Shown here one piece after another: positions 56,618 through 64,000 of a stretch of 64,000 nucleotides of DNA (positions are counted from its first letter, which is position 1; each line of letters starts with the position of its first letter). The notes below the pieces were generated by a model that had not been told where the DNA came from, searched no databases, and worked only from the letters and a program-made list of their open reading frames with translations. The position numbers were made by a program, and so were the translations under genes. The stretch is from assembly GCF_025821625.1 (NCBI RefSeq), contig NZ_JACKSH010000253.1, forward strand, positions 1,715-65,714. Direction: 5' to 3'. The stretch comes from Mycolicibacterium pyrenivorans (GTDB lineage Bacteria > Actinomycetota > Actinomycetes > Mycobacteriales > Mycobacteriaceae).

Positions 56618-58177
56618 ATGTGGCTGTACGCAGAGATCAAGACGCTCGGTGATATCCCGCGGCACTATGCGCGGACTGAGCCCGGTCGGCTCGCATTGCG
56701 TGACGATACCGGCCGGATATCGTTCGCCCAGTTGAACTCCCGCTCGAACCAGATCGCGAATGCACTTGCCGGTCTCGGCGTCGTGGCCGCAGACCGCGTC
56801 GCATTTCTGGCCAAGAACACCGCCAGATACTTCGAGGTCCTGTTCGCAGCCAACAAGCTGGGTGCGGCCCTACTCCCGTTGAATTGGCGGCTGGCCGCTC
56901 CAGAGATCGAAGAGATCTTGGCCGATGCAAAGCCTCGGGTGCTCATCGCGGATCGCGAGTATCTGGATCTCGCCAAAGACCTCGCCACCTCAAGCGGCGG
57001 AAATCTAAGGGTCATCGGATTCGACTCGGCCCGAACGGGAACCGACGAGTTGGACACCCTGACCCGCGCGGCTCCGACGGAGGACCCAGCCGTCGACGTC
57101 AACCCCTGGCACACGGCCATCCTGATGTACACCTCGGGCACGACCGGCCGGCCCAAGGGTGCGCAGTTGTCCCACCAGGGTTACCTCTATCTGCGGCTCT
57201 GCGAGCATCTCGAGCCGTCCTTCGGCTATACCTCCGATGACCTCATGCTGACCGTCATGCCGCTGTTTCACGCCATGGGTGTCGGACTTGCCCTGCAGGC
57301 GCTCTACAACGGAGTTCCGGTGGCGGTCCACTCCATGCCGACACCCGCACGGCTCATCGAAATCATCGCGAGCGAGCGACCCACGGTGGTGCCGTTGGTC
57401 CCCACCGTGATCCAGATGCTGCTCGACGACCCGGCCGCCGCCGGTGCGGACTATTCATCAGTACGGCTGATCATCTACGCAGGCGCGGCTATCGGGCTGA
57501 GCCTGCTCAAACGTGCTCTGGCCGAAATCGACTGTGATTTCGCGAATTTCTACGGCGCCACCGAGACGAGCGCCGGCGTAACGGTCCTGTCGGCCGCTGA
57601 CCACCGACTCGAAGATGAGACCGTACTGCAGTCTTGCGGCCGCCCGCTGCCGTTAGTCGAGATCAAGATCGCCGGCACCGACGGTGGTGAGTTGCCGCCC
57701 GGCGAAGTAGGCGAGTTTCTGATCCGTTCACCGTCGCTGATAACCGGGTACTTCAACCGGCCTCAAACGACAGCGTCCGCCTTCCGCGACGGTTGGTACT
57801 ACTCCGGCGACTGCGGATACCGCACCACCGATGGATTGCTGTTTCTCGTCGACCGGATCAAGGACATGATCGTGACCGGGGGATCCAACGTCTACTCCAC
57901 TGAGGTCGAACAGGTCGTGCTGCGCCTCGACGGCGTCATGATGTGCGCGGTCGTCGGCCTACCGGATGAGAAATGGGGCGAACGGGTGGTCGCGGTCGTC
58001 GTCGCCGAGCCGAGTTCGGGACTGTCCGAAAACCGGGTCATCGAGCACTGCCGTCCACTCATTGCCGGCTACAAGGTGCCCAAACAAGTCCACTTCACCG
58101 ACTCGCTGCCCTTAACCGCCAGCAACAAGGTGCTCAAACGCGCACTGCGGGAGAGCCTGCTGGGCGATTCCCTATGA
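56618..58177 (+). CDS. AMP-forming acyl-CoA ligase
   Basis: A 519-residue adenylate-forming ligase of the FadD/4-coumarate-CoA type. The P-loop is ILMYTSGTTGRPKGAQLSHQGYL, FYGATETSAGVTVLSAADHR the A5 region, GWYYSGDCGYRTTDGLLFLVDRIKDMIVTGGSNVYSTEVEQVV the hinge, and LTASNKVLKRALRE the C-terminal Lys. SD GAGGAG lies ahead of ATG 56618. It is the likely activating enzyme for the operon that begins with the AliB-like gene. The binding pocket cannot be judged, so the acid is unknown. Confidence 0.86.
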   Translation: MWLYAEIKTLGDIPRHYARTEPGRLALRDDTGRISFAQLNSRSNQIANALAGLGVVAADRVAFLAKNTARYFEVLFAANKLGAALLPLNWRLAAPEIEEILADAKPRVLIADREYLDLAKDLATSSGGNLRVIGFDSARTGTDELDTLTRAAPTEDPAVDVNPWHTAILMYTSGTTGRPKGAQLSHQGYLYLRLCEHLEPSFGYTSDDLMLTVMPLFHAMGVGLALQALYNGVPVAVHSMPTPARLIEIIASERPTVVPLVPTVIQMLLDDPAAAGADYSSVRLIIYAGAAIGLSLLKRALAEIDCDFANFYGATETSAGVTVLSAADHRLEDETVLQSCGRPLPLVEIKIAGTDGGELPPGEVGEFLIRSPSLITGYFNRPQTTASAFRDGWYYSGDCGYRTTDGLLFLVDRIKDMIVTGGSNVYSTEVEQVVLRLDGVMMCAVVGLPDEKWGERVVAVVVAEPSSGLSENRVIEHCRPLIAGYKVPKQVHFTDSLPLTASNKVLKRALRESLLGDSL

Positions 58178-58217
58178 CCGCGCACCCGAAGAGCCACACA
58201 ACTAAAGGAGAACACCG

Positions 58218-59543
58218 ATGACATCCACTCAGAGACAAACAGATTTTGCTGTCCCCGACTGGGTGGCCAAACAGATCATCCTGGCGGAGGGCCACCGCGA
58301 CGAGGTGGCCCTGTACGAGGCCTACCGATGGCTGCGGGAGAACAACCCGCTGGGTATCGGCTACGTCGACGGTTTCGATCCCATCTACCTGGTCAGCAAG
58401 CACGCCGACATCATGGAGATCGAGCGTCAGCCGCAGATCTTCACCAACGGCGGCGGGGACAAACCGGGTTCGGAGAACCCGATCCTGACCAACATCGCCG
58501 GAGACGAGTTCACCAAGTCGCTGACGGGCGGGAGTCTGCGGATCCTGGAAACGCTGCCCTATCTCGATCCGCCGGAGCACACTCAGGTCCGCAATATCGC
58601 CGCGGACTGGTTCCGGCCCAGAAACCTGGAGCAGTGGGAGACGCGCATCAGGGCACTGGCCAGGGAAGCCGTTGACCGGTTGCTGCAGACCGATGGCGAA
58701 CTCGACTTCGTCCAGGGCTTCACTAAGTTCTATCCCCTTCACGTCATCATGAGCCTGTTCGGCCTCCCAGAGGCCGACGAACCTCGGATGATGTCGCTGA
58801 GCCAGGATCTTTTCGGTACCGCCGACCCCGACGCAATCCGCGAGGACATCGAGCCGCTCTCGCCGGCCGCAGCCGCGCAGCAGTGGGCCGCGGCGGTCCA
58901 AGACTTCTACGGGTATTTCGATGGCCTGCTTCAGGACCGGCGGGCCAATCCACGCGACGATCTGGCGACCATCATCGCCACAGCGCGAACCGAGGCCGGG
59001 GAGCTCTACCCGCCAGAGACCGCGTACGGGTACTTCGTGGCCGTCGCCACCGCCGGCCATGACACCACGTCGGCGACACTAGCCACCGGAATTCAGGCGC
59101 TAGCCGAGAATCCTGCGCTGCTGCAACGCATCCGCAACGATCTTTCGCTGATCCCGGATTGGGTCAACGAGACGCTGCGGTGGTCCTCGCCGGTCAAACA
59201 CTTCATGCGCACGGCCTTGGAGCCGTATCAGCTGCGCGGCCGCTCGATCAACGTCGGCGATCGGTTGATGCTGCTCTACCAGTCGGCCAACCGCGACGCC
59301 GACGTATTCGATGATCCCGATGTGTTCAACATCGACCGCCACCCGAACAAGCACATCGCCTTCGGGTACGGTCCGCATCTGTGCATCGGTATGGCGCTGG
59401 CGAAGCAGGAACTTCGGATCATGGCTGAAGAGTTGCTGCCCAAGATCGAATCCATCGAGTTGACCGGCCCGGCCAAGGTGGTACAGACCACGTTCGTCGG
59501 CGGACTGAAGAACCTGCCCGTCAAGATCACGTTCGCCGAGTGA
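58218..59543 (+). CDS. Cytochrome P450
   Basis: A 441-residue bacterial P450. The oxygen-binding I-helix motif is VATAGHDTTSATLA, the K-helix ExxR is in NETLRWSSPVKHFMRTA, and the heme loop is IAFGYGPHLCIGMALAKQELRIM with the Cys ligand. SD AAAGGAG lies seven bases before ATG. No ferredoxin or reductase is nearby. The F/G region and substrate-recognition parts do not reveal a substrate. Position between the ligase gene and an epoxide-hydrolase-like small protein suggests oxygenation of a terpenoid or alicyclic intermediate. Confidence 0.92.
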   Translation: MTSTQRQTDFAVPDWVAKQIILAEGHRDEVALYEAYRWLRENNPLGIGYVDGFDPIYLVSKHADIMEIERQPQIFTNGGGDKPGSENPILTNIAGDEFTKSLTGGSLRILETLPYLDPPEHTQVRNIAADWFRPRNLEQWETRIRALAREAVDRLLQTDGELDFVQGFTKFYPLHVIMSLFGLPEADEPRMMSLSQDLFGTADPDAIREDIEPLSPAAAAQQWAAAVQDFYGYFDGLLQDRRANPRDDLATIIATARTEAGELYPPETAYGYFVAVATAGHDTTSATLATGIQALAENPALLQRIRNDLSLIPDWVNETLRWSSPVKHFMRTALEPYQLRGRSINVGDRLMLLYQSANRDADVFDDPDVFNIDRHPNKHIAFGYGPHLCIGMALAKQELRIMAEELLPKIESIELTGPAKVVQTTFVGGLKNLPVKITFAE

Positions 59544-59577
59544 GCTGGCGACCGCCACCAACGAGGAGTCTCTGAAA

Positions 59578-59973
59578 GTGCATCACATTACGAAAGTTGA
59601 ATACTTCTTCGCACGCTGGAGCATCAGCTACGGCGAGCTTTGTGCCGCTTTCACCGACACCTTGACCGCGGATGCGCCTTGGCTGGCTGCTCCCGGCATC
59701 CCCGAGACACATGGCGCTGCAGAGGCTATCGCACTGCTTGATCAATTCCGGGTCGGCTACAACCTGGAGACAGTGCAAGTGCGAATGGTGCGAATCGGAC
59801 AGACCGGGGAAGTCGTCTGGACAGAGCGGACCGATGACCTGATCGATCGCGATGGAACCGTCATCGTATCCATTCCGGTGGCCGGGGTGCTGACGCTCAA
59901 TGACAGCGGCAAGATCACAAGCTACCGCGACTATTGGGATATGCAGGAGTTGCAGTCCAAGGCGAATACGTAG
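59578..59973 (+). CDS. Limonene-epoxide-hydrolase-like small protein (NTF2 fold)
   Basis: A 131-residue alpha+beta-barrel protein. The region VVWTERTDDLIDRDGTVIVSIPVAGVLTLNDSGKITSYRDYWDMQEL contains candidates for the Asp-Arg-Asp site of limonene-1,2-epoxide hydrolases (the ERTDD part and the RDYWD Asp). Known LEH proteins are about 149 residues, so the N-terminus is slightly shorter. GTG 59578 follows GAGGAG by nine bases. Placement beside a P450 supports an epoxide or isomerisation role, but ketosteroid-isomerase-like proteins share the fold. Confidence 0.65.
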   Translation: MHHITKVEYFFARWSISYGELCAAFTDTLTADAPWLAAPGIPETHGAAEAIALLDQFRVGYNLETVQVRMVRIGQTGEVVWTERTDDLIDRDGTVIVSIPVAGVLTLNDSGKITSYRDYWDMQELQSKANT

Positions 59974-60040
59974 CAAAGGACTCAGGATTGCCGCCGCGAG
60001 CCGCGGCGGAACACGGAATCGTCGAAAGGACAGGATCGCA

Positions 60041-60829
60041 TTGGGCTACAAATCATTTCAGCTCCATGTGGACGACGGGTTGGCCGTCGTCACCCTGAGT
60101 CGACCACAGCGCGGCAATAGTTTCGATCTAACCTTCTGTCACGAGTTCGGCCTGCTGGCAGTCGAACTCAGTTCGCGAAGCGGCATCCGGGCGGTTCTGT
60201 TGCGTGCGACAGGCTCCCACTTCAGCGTCGGGGGTGATCTGGAGCAGTTCACAACTGATATCGACTCCGCGCCGGCCACCGTGCTGAAGAGCACAATCGG
60301 ACTGCATACGGCTATGGCGAGGCTGATGCGCATGGACGCTCCGCTGATTGCGTGTGTTCATGCCACAGCCGCCGGAGGGGCGGTGTCGATCATCGCCAAT
60401 TGCGATCTCGTTTTCAGCGCGGAGTCGGCGTCCTTTGCGGCCGCCTACTCCCACATAGGATTCACCTGCGACCTCGGGGCAAGTTTCGGCCTCGCGTCAC
60501 GAATGGGCATCGCCCGCGCTCGCCGGTATCTGTTGCTGGGCGAGGTCCTCGACGCAGCGACGGCGCATGAAGTCGGCCTTGTCGACTACGTCCTGTCCGA
60601 TGACGCCGTCGACGAGGCGGCACGTAAGGCCGCCGAGCGGCTCAGCGCGGGTCCGACCCGTGCATACGGCGAGGTCCGTCGGCTGTTGGCGCGTTCGCTA
60701 GGTACGCCGTTCGAGGCGCAACTCGAAGATGAGGCACAGGCTCTGGCGCGCGTCGCAGCCTCGCGAGACGCCCGAGATGGATTGTCCGCCTTCACAGAGA
60801 AGCGCAAGCCGGTGTTTCGTGGCGAGTGA
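60041..60829 (+). CDS. Enoyl-CoA hydratase/isomerase family protein, TTG start
   Basis: A 262-residue crotonase-fold protein: LAVVTLSRPQRGNSFDLTFCHEFGLL, FSVGGDLEQFTTDIDSA, and the catalytic area FAAAYSHIGFTCDLGASFGLASRMGIARARRYLLLG, where Asp replaces the second hydratase Glu, as in several isomerases (PaaG-like). The C-terminus FTEKRKPVFRGE is the usual crotonase ending. TTG 60041 has CAGGA five bases upstream and starts just before the conserved domain; an open frame to 59900 is inside the previous gene. It likely handles an unsaturated acyl-CoA of the same pathway. Confidence 0.78.
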   Translation: MGYKSFQLHVDDGLAVVTLSRPQRGNSFDLTFCHEFGLLAVELSSRSGIRAVLLRATGSHFSVGGDLEQFTTDIDSAPATVLKSTIGLHTAMARLMRMDAPLIACVHATAAGGAVSIIANCDLVFSAESASFAAAYSHIGFTCDLGASFGLASRMGIARARRYLLLGEVLDAATAHEVGLVDYVLSDDAVDEAARKAAERLSAGPTRAYGEVRRLLARSLGTPFEAQLEDEAQALARVAASRDARDGLSAFTEKRKPVFRGE

Positions 60830-60841
60830 CTGGGTCGCCGA

Positions 60842-61867
60842 GTGAGCTGGCATTGGACCGACGAAACCCTGCGAGCGTTGGGAAGCTTCCTCGCGGACAG
60901 GGGTCTACTTTCGGGCCAACTCACGACGAGGCGAATCGGTGACGGTCACTCGAACCTGACGTATCTGGTCTCCGACGGGAACCGTCAGGTCATCGTGCGC
61001 CGCCCGCCCCCGCCGCCGAGCCCTCCCGGTGCACACGATGTGCTTCGCGAGGCCCGGTTCCTCACCGCTCTGCAGGAGACGACCGTTCCGGCGCCGCGGG
61101 TCTTGGCGACGGCGCAGGCCGGCGAGATCCTCGATGTCCCGCTGTATGTGATGAGCTACATCGCAGGCCCGGTCGTGACCTCGTCGACCCCGGCACCGCT
61201 AGACGCCCCAACCGCACGGGCGGAGATCGGCGCGAGTCTCATCGACACGATGGTGGCGTTGCACGCCGTCGACTGGCGATCGACCGGCCTTGCCGATGCC
61301 GGCCGCCCCGCAGGTTTCAATGCCCGGCATCTGCGGACCATCAATCGACTCGTCGCCGACGACAACGGCGATCCACCGCCGCGGTTTGCGCCGGTTTTCT
61401 CCTGGCTGACGGCGAATACTCCAGGAGAATCGGGAGATTCGATCATCCACTGCGATTTCCGCCTCGGCAATGTGGTGCTTGCCCCCGAAGGGCCTGGACG
61501 GGTCGCTGCCGTCCTGGACTGGGAATTGGCCACCATCGGCGACCCGCTGCTCGACCTCGGCTACTTCCTCGCTACCGTTCCGGAAGCCGGCCGTCCGCTT
61601 AACCCGACAGCGGAACTCGGCCTCGCGATGTGTGAGCAGGGCTACCCGACCCGGTCACAGCTGGCGGATCGCTACGCCAGCGCTACAGGTCGCGACCTGT
61701 CGGGCTTGCGCTGGTACACCACGCTCGCCTTGTGGAAACTCGCTGTCCTGTACGACTATTCGGGGCGCCGCGCGGCAAGTGGGCACGGTGACCCGTACTA
61801 CGACGACCCCCGGCTGGTGCCTGCATTCCTGCAGGAGGCCGAGGAAGCGATAGAGGAGCGTCCATGA
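60842..61867 (+). CDS. Phosphotransferase-family (APH/ACAD10-type) kinase
   Basis: A 341-residue APH-fold kinase: RRIGDGHSNLTYLVSDGNRQVIVRRPP in the N-lobe, IIHCDFRLGNVVLAPEGPGRVAAVLDWELATIGDPLLDLGYFLAT as catalytic and metal loops (HxDxxxxN, DxELATxGDPxxDL). This sequence type is closer to the kinase part of ACAD10/11 than the kinase at 48251. Mycobacterial relatives are near fadE genes; the proposed substrate is a hydroxyacyl compound. GTG 60842 is 12 bases after the previous stop, and its end overlaps the following gene (ATGA). Confidence 0.82.
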   Translation: MSWHWTDETLRALGSFLADRGLLSGQLTTRRIGDGHSNLTYLVSDGNRQVIVRRPPPPPSPPGAHDVLREARFLTALQETTVPAPRVLATAQAGEILDVPLYVMSYIAGPVVTSSTPAPLDAPTARAEIGASLIDTMVALHAVDWRSTGLADAGRPAGFNARHLRTINRLVADDNGDPPPRFAPVFSWLTANTPGESGDSIIHCDFRLGNVVLAPEGPGRVAAVLDWELATIGDPLLDLGYFLATVPEAGRPLNPTAELGLAMCEQGYPTRSQLADRYASATGRDLSGLRWYTTLALWKLAVLYDYSGRRAASGHGDPYYDDPRLVPAFLQEAEEAIEERP

Positions 61868-62883
61868 CGGAACCGGCAGTTTTCCATGATGAGCTGGTCC
61901 AGCCCGGTGTCCAGGGTCTACCGGATCGGTTCTTCGACCGATTCGTGTTCAACATGCACCCGCGCGACCAGGGACATCCGTCGGTTATCTTCGGCTTCGG
62001 CAGTTACCCACCGCGCGACACCGCTGACGGCTTTGTCATCGTGAGTACCGAAGATCAGCAACGCAATCTCCGCTTCTCAACCGAACTCAGCGCCACCGAC
62101 GGAGGCGGAGCCGGACCGTTCCGCTTCCGCGTCGTCGAACCCAATAAGGTCTGGGAGCTGAAACTGGCGGCGAATCCTTCGCAAGTCGAATTCGACCTGA
62201 TCTGGCGTGCCCGCACGCCGGCGTGGATCGGTGAGATCGCGGTAACCAACGCTGAAGGCGCCCCCTCGTCCTTCGACCATCTTTTCCAGTCCGGTTACTA
62301 CGAAGGCACTTTGACCATCGACGGGAAGTCCCGATCGGTCGACCGCTGGTTCGGTCAGCGCGACCGGTCCCGGGGTGTCCGCACCATGTCCGGCAGGCAG
62401 GGAGCGCACCTGTGGTGCCAGGCGCAGTTCCCCGAGTACTCCGTCGGCTTCCTGCTCGTCGAAACCCGTGACCACCGCCGCGTGCTGCTCGAAGGCGCGG
62501 TGATGCACGAGGACGGCGCGCTCGACGTGATCGTGGACGTGACACATGACTTGGACTTCGACGATTCACTGGATCTGCAGTCCGGCACCCTCGACGTGCG
62601 GACCGCCGGCGGACGGCGCTACCCGATGGAGATCGACGCTTCGGCCAAAGGCGGTTACATGGCCGGCGGCGGGTACGGCGGTCACCACGGAAAGCCGGCC
62701 GGTATCGACCACCTCGAATTCGACGTCTACCCGCTCGACGGATCTGTGAACGCCCGCACACTGGACTCGTCGCTCACCGACCGCCTGGCGGAGTTCCGGA
62801 TGGGAGAAGTCACCGGTCGCGGGATCCTCGAGTTCGCGCTCAGCCGCAGCCGCTCGTATGAGTACCGCCCGACGCTCAAATGA
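61864..62883 (+). CDS. CrtC/AttH-like lipocalin-fold protein, second copy
   Basis: A 339-residue protein related in layout to the 45599-46525 product. VFNMHPRDQGHPSVIFGFGSYPPRDTADGFVIV begins the first domain and DRWFGQRDRSRGVRTMSGRQGAHLWCQAQFPEYSVGFLLVETRD the second, with the RDRSRGVR motif that corresponds to RDHSWGPR in the other copy. The function is not known. The ATGA overlap with the kinase gene means the two are co-translated. Its proximity to P450, kinase and hydratase genes again ties the family to this catabolic island. Confidence 0.6.
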   Translation: MTEPAVFHDELVQPGVQGLPDRFFDRFVFNMHPRDQGHPSVIFGFGSYPPRDTADGFVIVSTEDQQRNLRFSTELSATDGGGAGPFRFRVVEPNKVWELKLAANPSQVEFDLIWRARTPAWIGEIAVTNAEGAPSSFDHLFQSGYYEGTLTIDGKSRSVDRWFGQRDRSRGVRTMSGRQGAHLWCQAQFPEYSVGFLLVETRDHRRVLLEGAVMHEDGALDVIVDVTHDLDFDDSLDLQSGTLDVRTAGGRRYPMEIDASAKGGYMAGGGYGGHHGKPAGIDHLEFDVYPLDGSVNARTLDSSLTDRLAEFRMGEVTGRGILEFALSRSRSYEYRPTLK

Positions 62884-62911
62884 CTCCGCCCCGTCGTGTG
62901 GCGGCCGAAAA

Positions 62912-62940
62912 CCCCTCCTAAGGGGGACGCCGGAGCGTCC
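62912..62940 (+). terminator. Two adjacent hairpins after the catabolic operon
   Basis: CCCCT-CCTA-AGGGG (62912-62925) is followed directly by GGACGC-CGGA-GCGTCC (62925-62940). They lie 28 bases after the last stop of the operon and before the next gene. No U-tract is present, which is usual for mycobacterial terminators. Confidence 0.4.
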
Positions 62941-62962
62941 GCGGCGGCGTTACCTTTCGCGG

Positions 62963-63388
62963 ATGACCTCCGACCTCGCCGGGTATCCCGCCCGTTATTT
63001 CGCCGCGTGGACCCAACGCGACCTCGACACCGCACTCGACGTGATCGCCGAGACCGTCGACTGGCAGGACCCCTCGTTGCCGGAACCGATCACCGACCGC
63101 GACGGCGCGGCCGGGTTCTTCACCGCCGCCTGGAGCGGGTTCCCCGACATGGCGTTCCATCCGGTCGGCGACCCGCTCGTCGACACGGCCAACAACCGGG
63201 TGACGCAGGAGTGGCGGATGACCGGCACCCATACCGGCGAGGGCTTCCCGCCCGGAGTGCCGCCCACCGGACAGGCTTTCGACGTCGCCGGAACGGACGT
63301 CTGGGAGGTCGACGATGCCGGCCGCGCGACATCGGTGCACGCCTACTGGAACGTCGGCACCCTGCTGACCCAACTCGGCCTGGTCTGA
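62963..63388 (+). CDS. SnoaL-like/NTF2-fold protein
   Basis: A 141-residue polyketide-cyclase-like protein. YFAAWTQRDLDTALDVIAETVDWQDPSLPEPITDRDGAAGFFTAAWSGFPDMAFHPVGDPL and VTQEWRMTGTHTGEGFPPGVPPTGQAFDVAGTDVWEVDDAGRATSVHAYWNVGTLLTQLGL are the classic SnoaL motifs. Such proteins act as cyclases, hydrolases or isomerases, or have no enzyme role. ATG 62963 lies just after the conserved start; the upstream frame to 62858 overlaps the previous gene. No ribosome site is evident, so a leaderless start is possible. Confidence 0.75.
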   Translation: MTSDLAGYPARYFAAWTQRDLDTALDVIAETVDWQDPSLPEPITDRDGAAGFFTAAWSGFPDMAFHPVGDPLVDTANNRVTQEWRMTGTHTGEGFPPGVPPTGQAFDVAGTDVWEVDDAGRATSVHAYWNVGTLLTQLGLV

Positions 63389-63392
63389 CGCT

Positions 63393-64000
63393 TTGCATGC
63401 CGTCGTCCTCCGCGAGTTCGGCCCACCGGCGGTCCTGCAACCGGCCTCGTTCCCGGATCCGGTCGACAAGCCCGGGTGGGTCACCGTCGAACTCAAAGCC
63501 GCGGCACTGAACTGGCATGACGTCCTGGTTCGGCAGGGGCGCTACAACTCGCCGCTGCCGCATGTGATCGGCGCCGACGGCGCCGGAGTGCGCCGTGACA
63601 CCGGCGAGGCGGTGGTGATCGTGCCGTCCCTGCACTGGGGTGAGCGCGACGACGCCCCGTCGCCGGGCTGGGAGATCCTCGGCGACCACCGCCCAGGTAC
63701 CTACGCGGAACTGGTCAGCGTCCCGGCGGAATGCCTGGCTCCCAAACCCGCCGGGTTCAACTGGGTGCAGGCCGCCGCTCTACCGCTGGTGGGTCTGACC
63801 ACCTATCGTGCACTGTTCGCCCGGGGCCGGCTGCGAGCCGGCGAGACGATGCTGGTGGTCGGCGCAGGCGGCGGAATCGCCACTATGGCAGTGCAATTGG
63901 CCTCCCGCGCCGGTGCCGCGGTCATCGTCACGTCGTCGGCGGCGGACAAAATCGCCCATGCGGTCGCCGAAGGGGCCGGCGACGGTGTGCTGCACACCGA
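63393..64000 (+). CDS. Medium-chain dehydrogenase/reductase (quinone-reductase-like), truncated by the window end
   Basis: The frame opens at TTG 63393, five bases after the previous stop, and continues past base 64000. It reads HAVVLREFGPPAVLQPASFPDPV and then VTVELKAAALNWHDVLVRQGRYN and PHVIGADGAGVR, the GroES-like domain of MDR enzymes; WVQAAALPLVGLTTYRALF and LVVGAGGGIATMAVQLASRAGA start the Rossmann domain. The Cys-rich structural zinc loop of alcohol dehydrogenases is not visible, so it is probably a zinc-free NADPH-dependent oxidoreductase. About 200 residues are seen; the rest lies outside. Confidence 0.8.
   Translation, partial: MHAVVLREFGPPAVLQPASFPDPVDKPGWVTVELKAAALNWHDVLVRQGRYNSPLPHVIGADGAGVRRDTGEAVVIVPSLHWGERDDAPSPGWEILGDHRPGTYAELVSVPAECLAPKPAGFNWVQAAALPLVGLTTYRALFARGRLRAGETMLVVGAGGGIATMAVQLASRAGAAVIVTSSAADKIAHAVAEGAGDGVLHT

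Noticed and set aside
1..64000. Mobile elements, CRISPR arrays, tRNA or rRNA genes
   Set aside because: No transposase, integrase, repeat-spacer array or RNA gene was recognisable, so the catabolic island has no visible mobility marker in this window.

Overview
The window is GC-rich actinobacterial DNA and almost certainly comes from an environmental mycobacterium (Mycolicibacterium-type). The evidence is a complete mce operon (yrbEA, yrbEB, mceA-mceF), a fadD2 gene divergent from a LigD-polymerase-like gene as in the M. tuberculosis Rv0269c/Rv0270 pair, a lysG regulator beside a Cfp21-type cutinase as in Rv1985c/Rv1984c, many fad-type genes, and very short or overlapping gene junctions. No rRNA, tRNA, CRISPR array, insertion sequence or integrase was recognised.

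Layout. 0.1-9 kb: lipid and housekeeping genes (acyl-CoA synthetase, stand-alone LigD-type polymerase, STAS protein, paired acyl-CoA dehydrogenases, TetR), then a decayed patch holding remnants of a sugar-phosphate isomerase and a LacI regulator, then an amidohydrolase. 9-14 kb: cobalamin genes, with cobM-bluB on the plus strand converging on a tight cobF-cobQ-cobK-cobU operon on the minus strand. 14-20.4 kb: lysG, a secreted cutinase-like esterase, an extended SDR, small membrane or secreted proteins, a YihY/BrkB membrane protein and an orphan sugar-binding lipoprotein. 20.5-29.8 kb: the eight-gene mce operon on the minus strand.

30.4-63.4 kb is a catabolic island for cyclic carboxylic acids. 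Left block (30.4-36.4 kb): a minus-strand operon with a BadI-like ring-opening hydrolase, acyl-CoA dehydrogenase, DECR-like SDR and MaoC hydratase, then a CoA ligase divergent from a GntR regulator. Centre (36.5-45.6 kb): a full meta-cleavage pathway, consisting of an amidohydrolase (probable decarboxylase), a LigB-type extradiol dioxygenase, a C-C hydrolase, Rieske dioxygenase alpha and beta subunits, a cis-diol dehydrogenase, a hydratase, and, on the other strand, the aldolase and acylating acetaldehyde dehydrogenase, next to an IclR regulator. The gene set matches the logic of p-cumate-type catabolism: dioxygenate, rearomatise, cleave, decarboxylate, hydrolyse, then make pyruvate and acetyl-CoA. 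Right block (45.6-63.4 kb): an FAD monooxygenase, two CrtC/AttH-like proteins, two APH-type kinases, an epoxide hydrolase, two GAF-LuxR regulators, an AliB-like acyl-CoA dehydrogenase, an enoyl-CoA hydratase, two SDRs with degenerate active sites, a CoA ligase, a P450 and an epoxide-hydrolase-like small protein. The window ends inside an MDR-type oxidoreductase.

Taken together, the island looks able to activate alicyclic or aromatic acids (for example those derived from cyclic monoterpenes), dehydrogenate or open the ring, and process an aromatic acid through meta cleavage. The Rieske ferredoxin and reductase, the P450 redox partners and the Mce ATPase are not in this window. The substrate is inferred, not shown.
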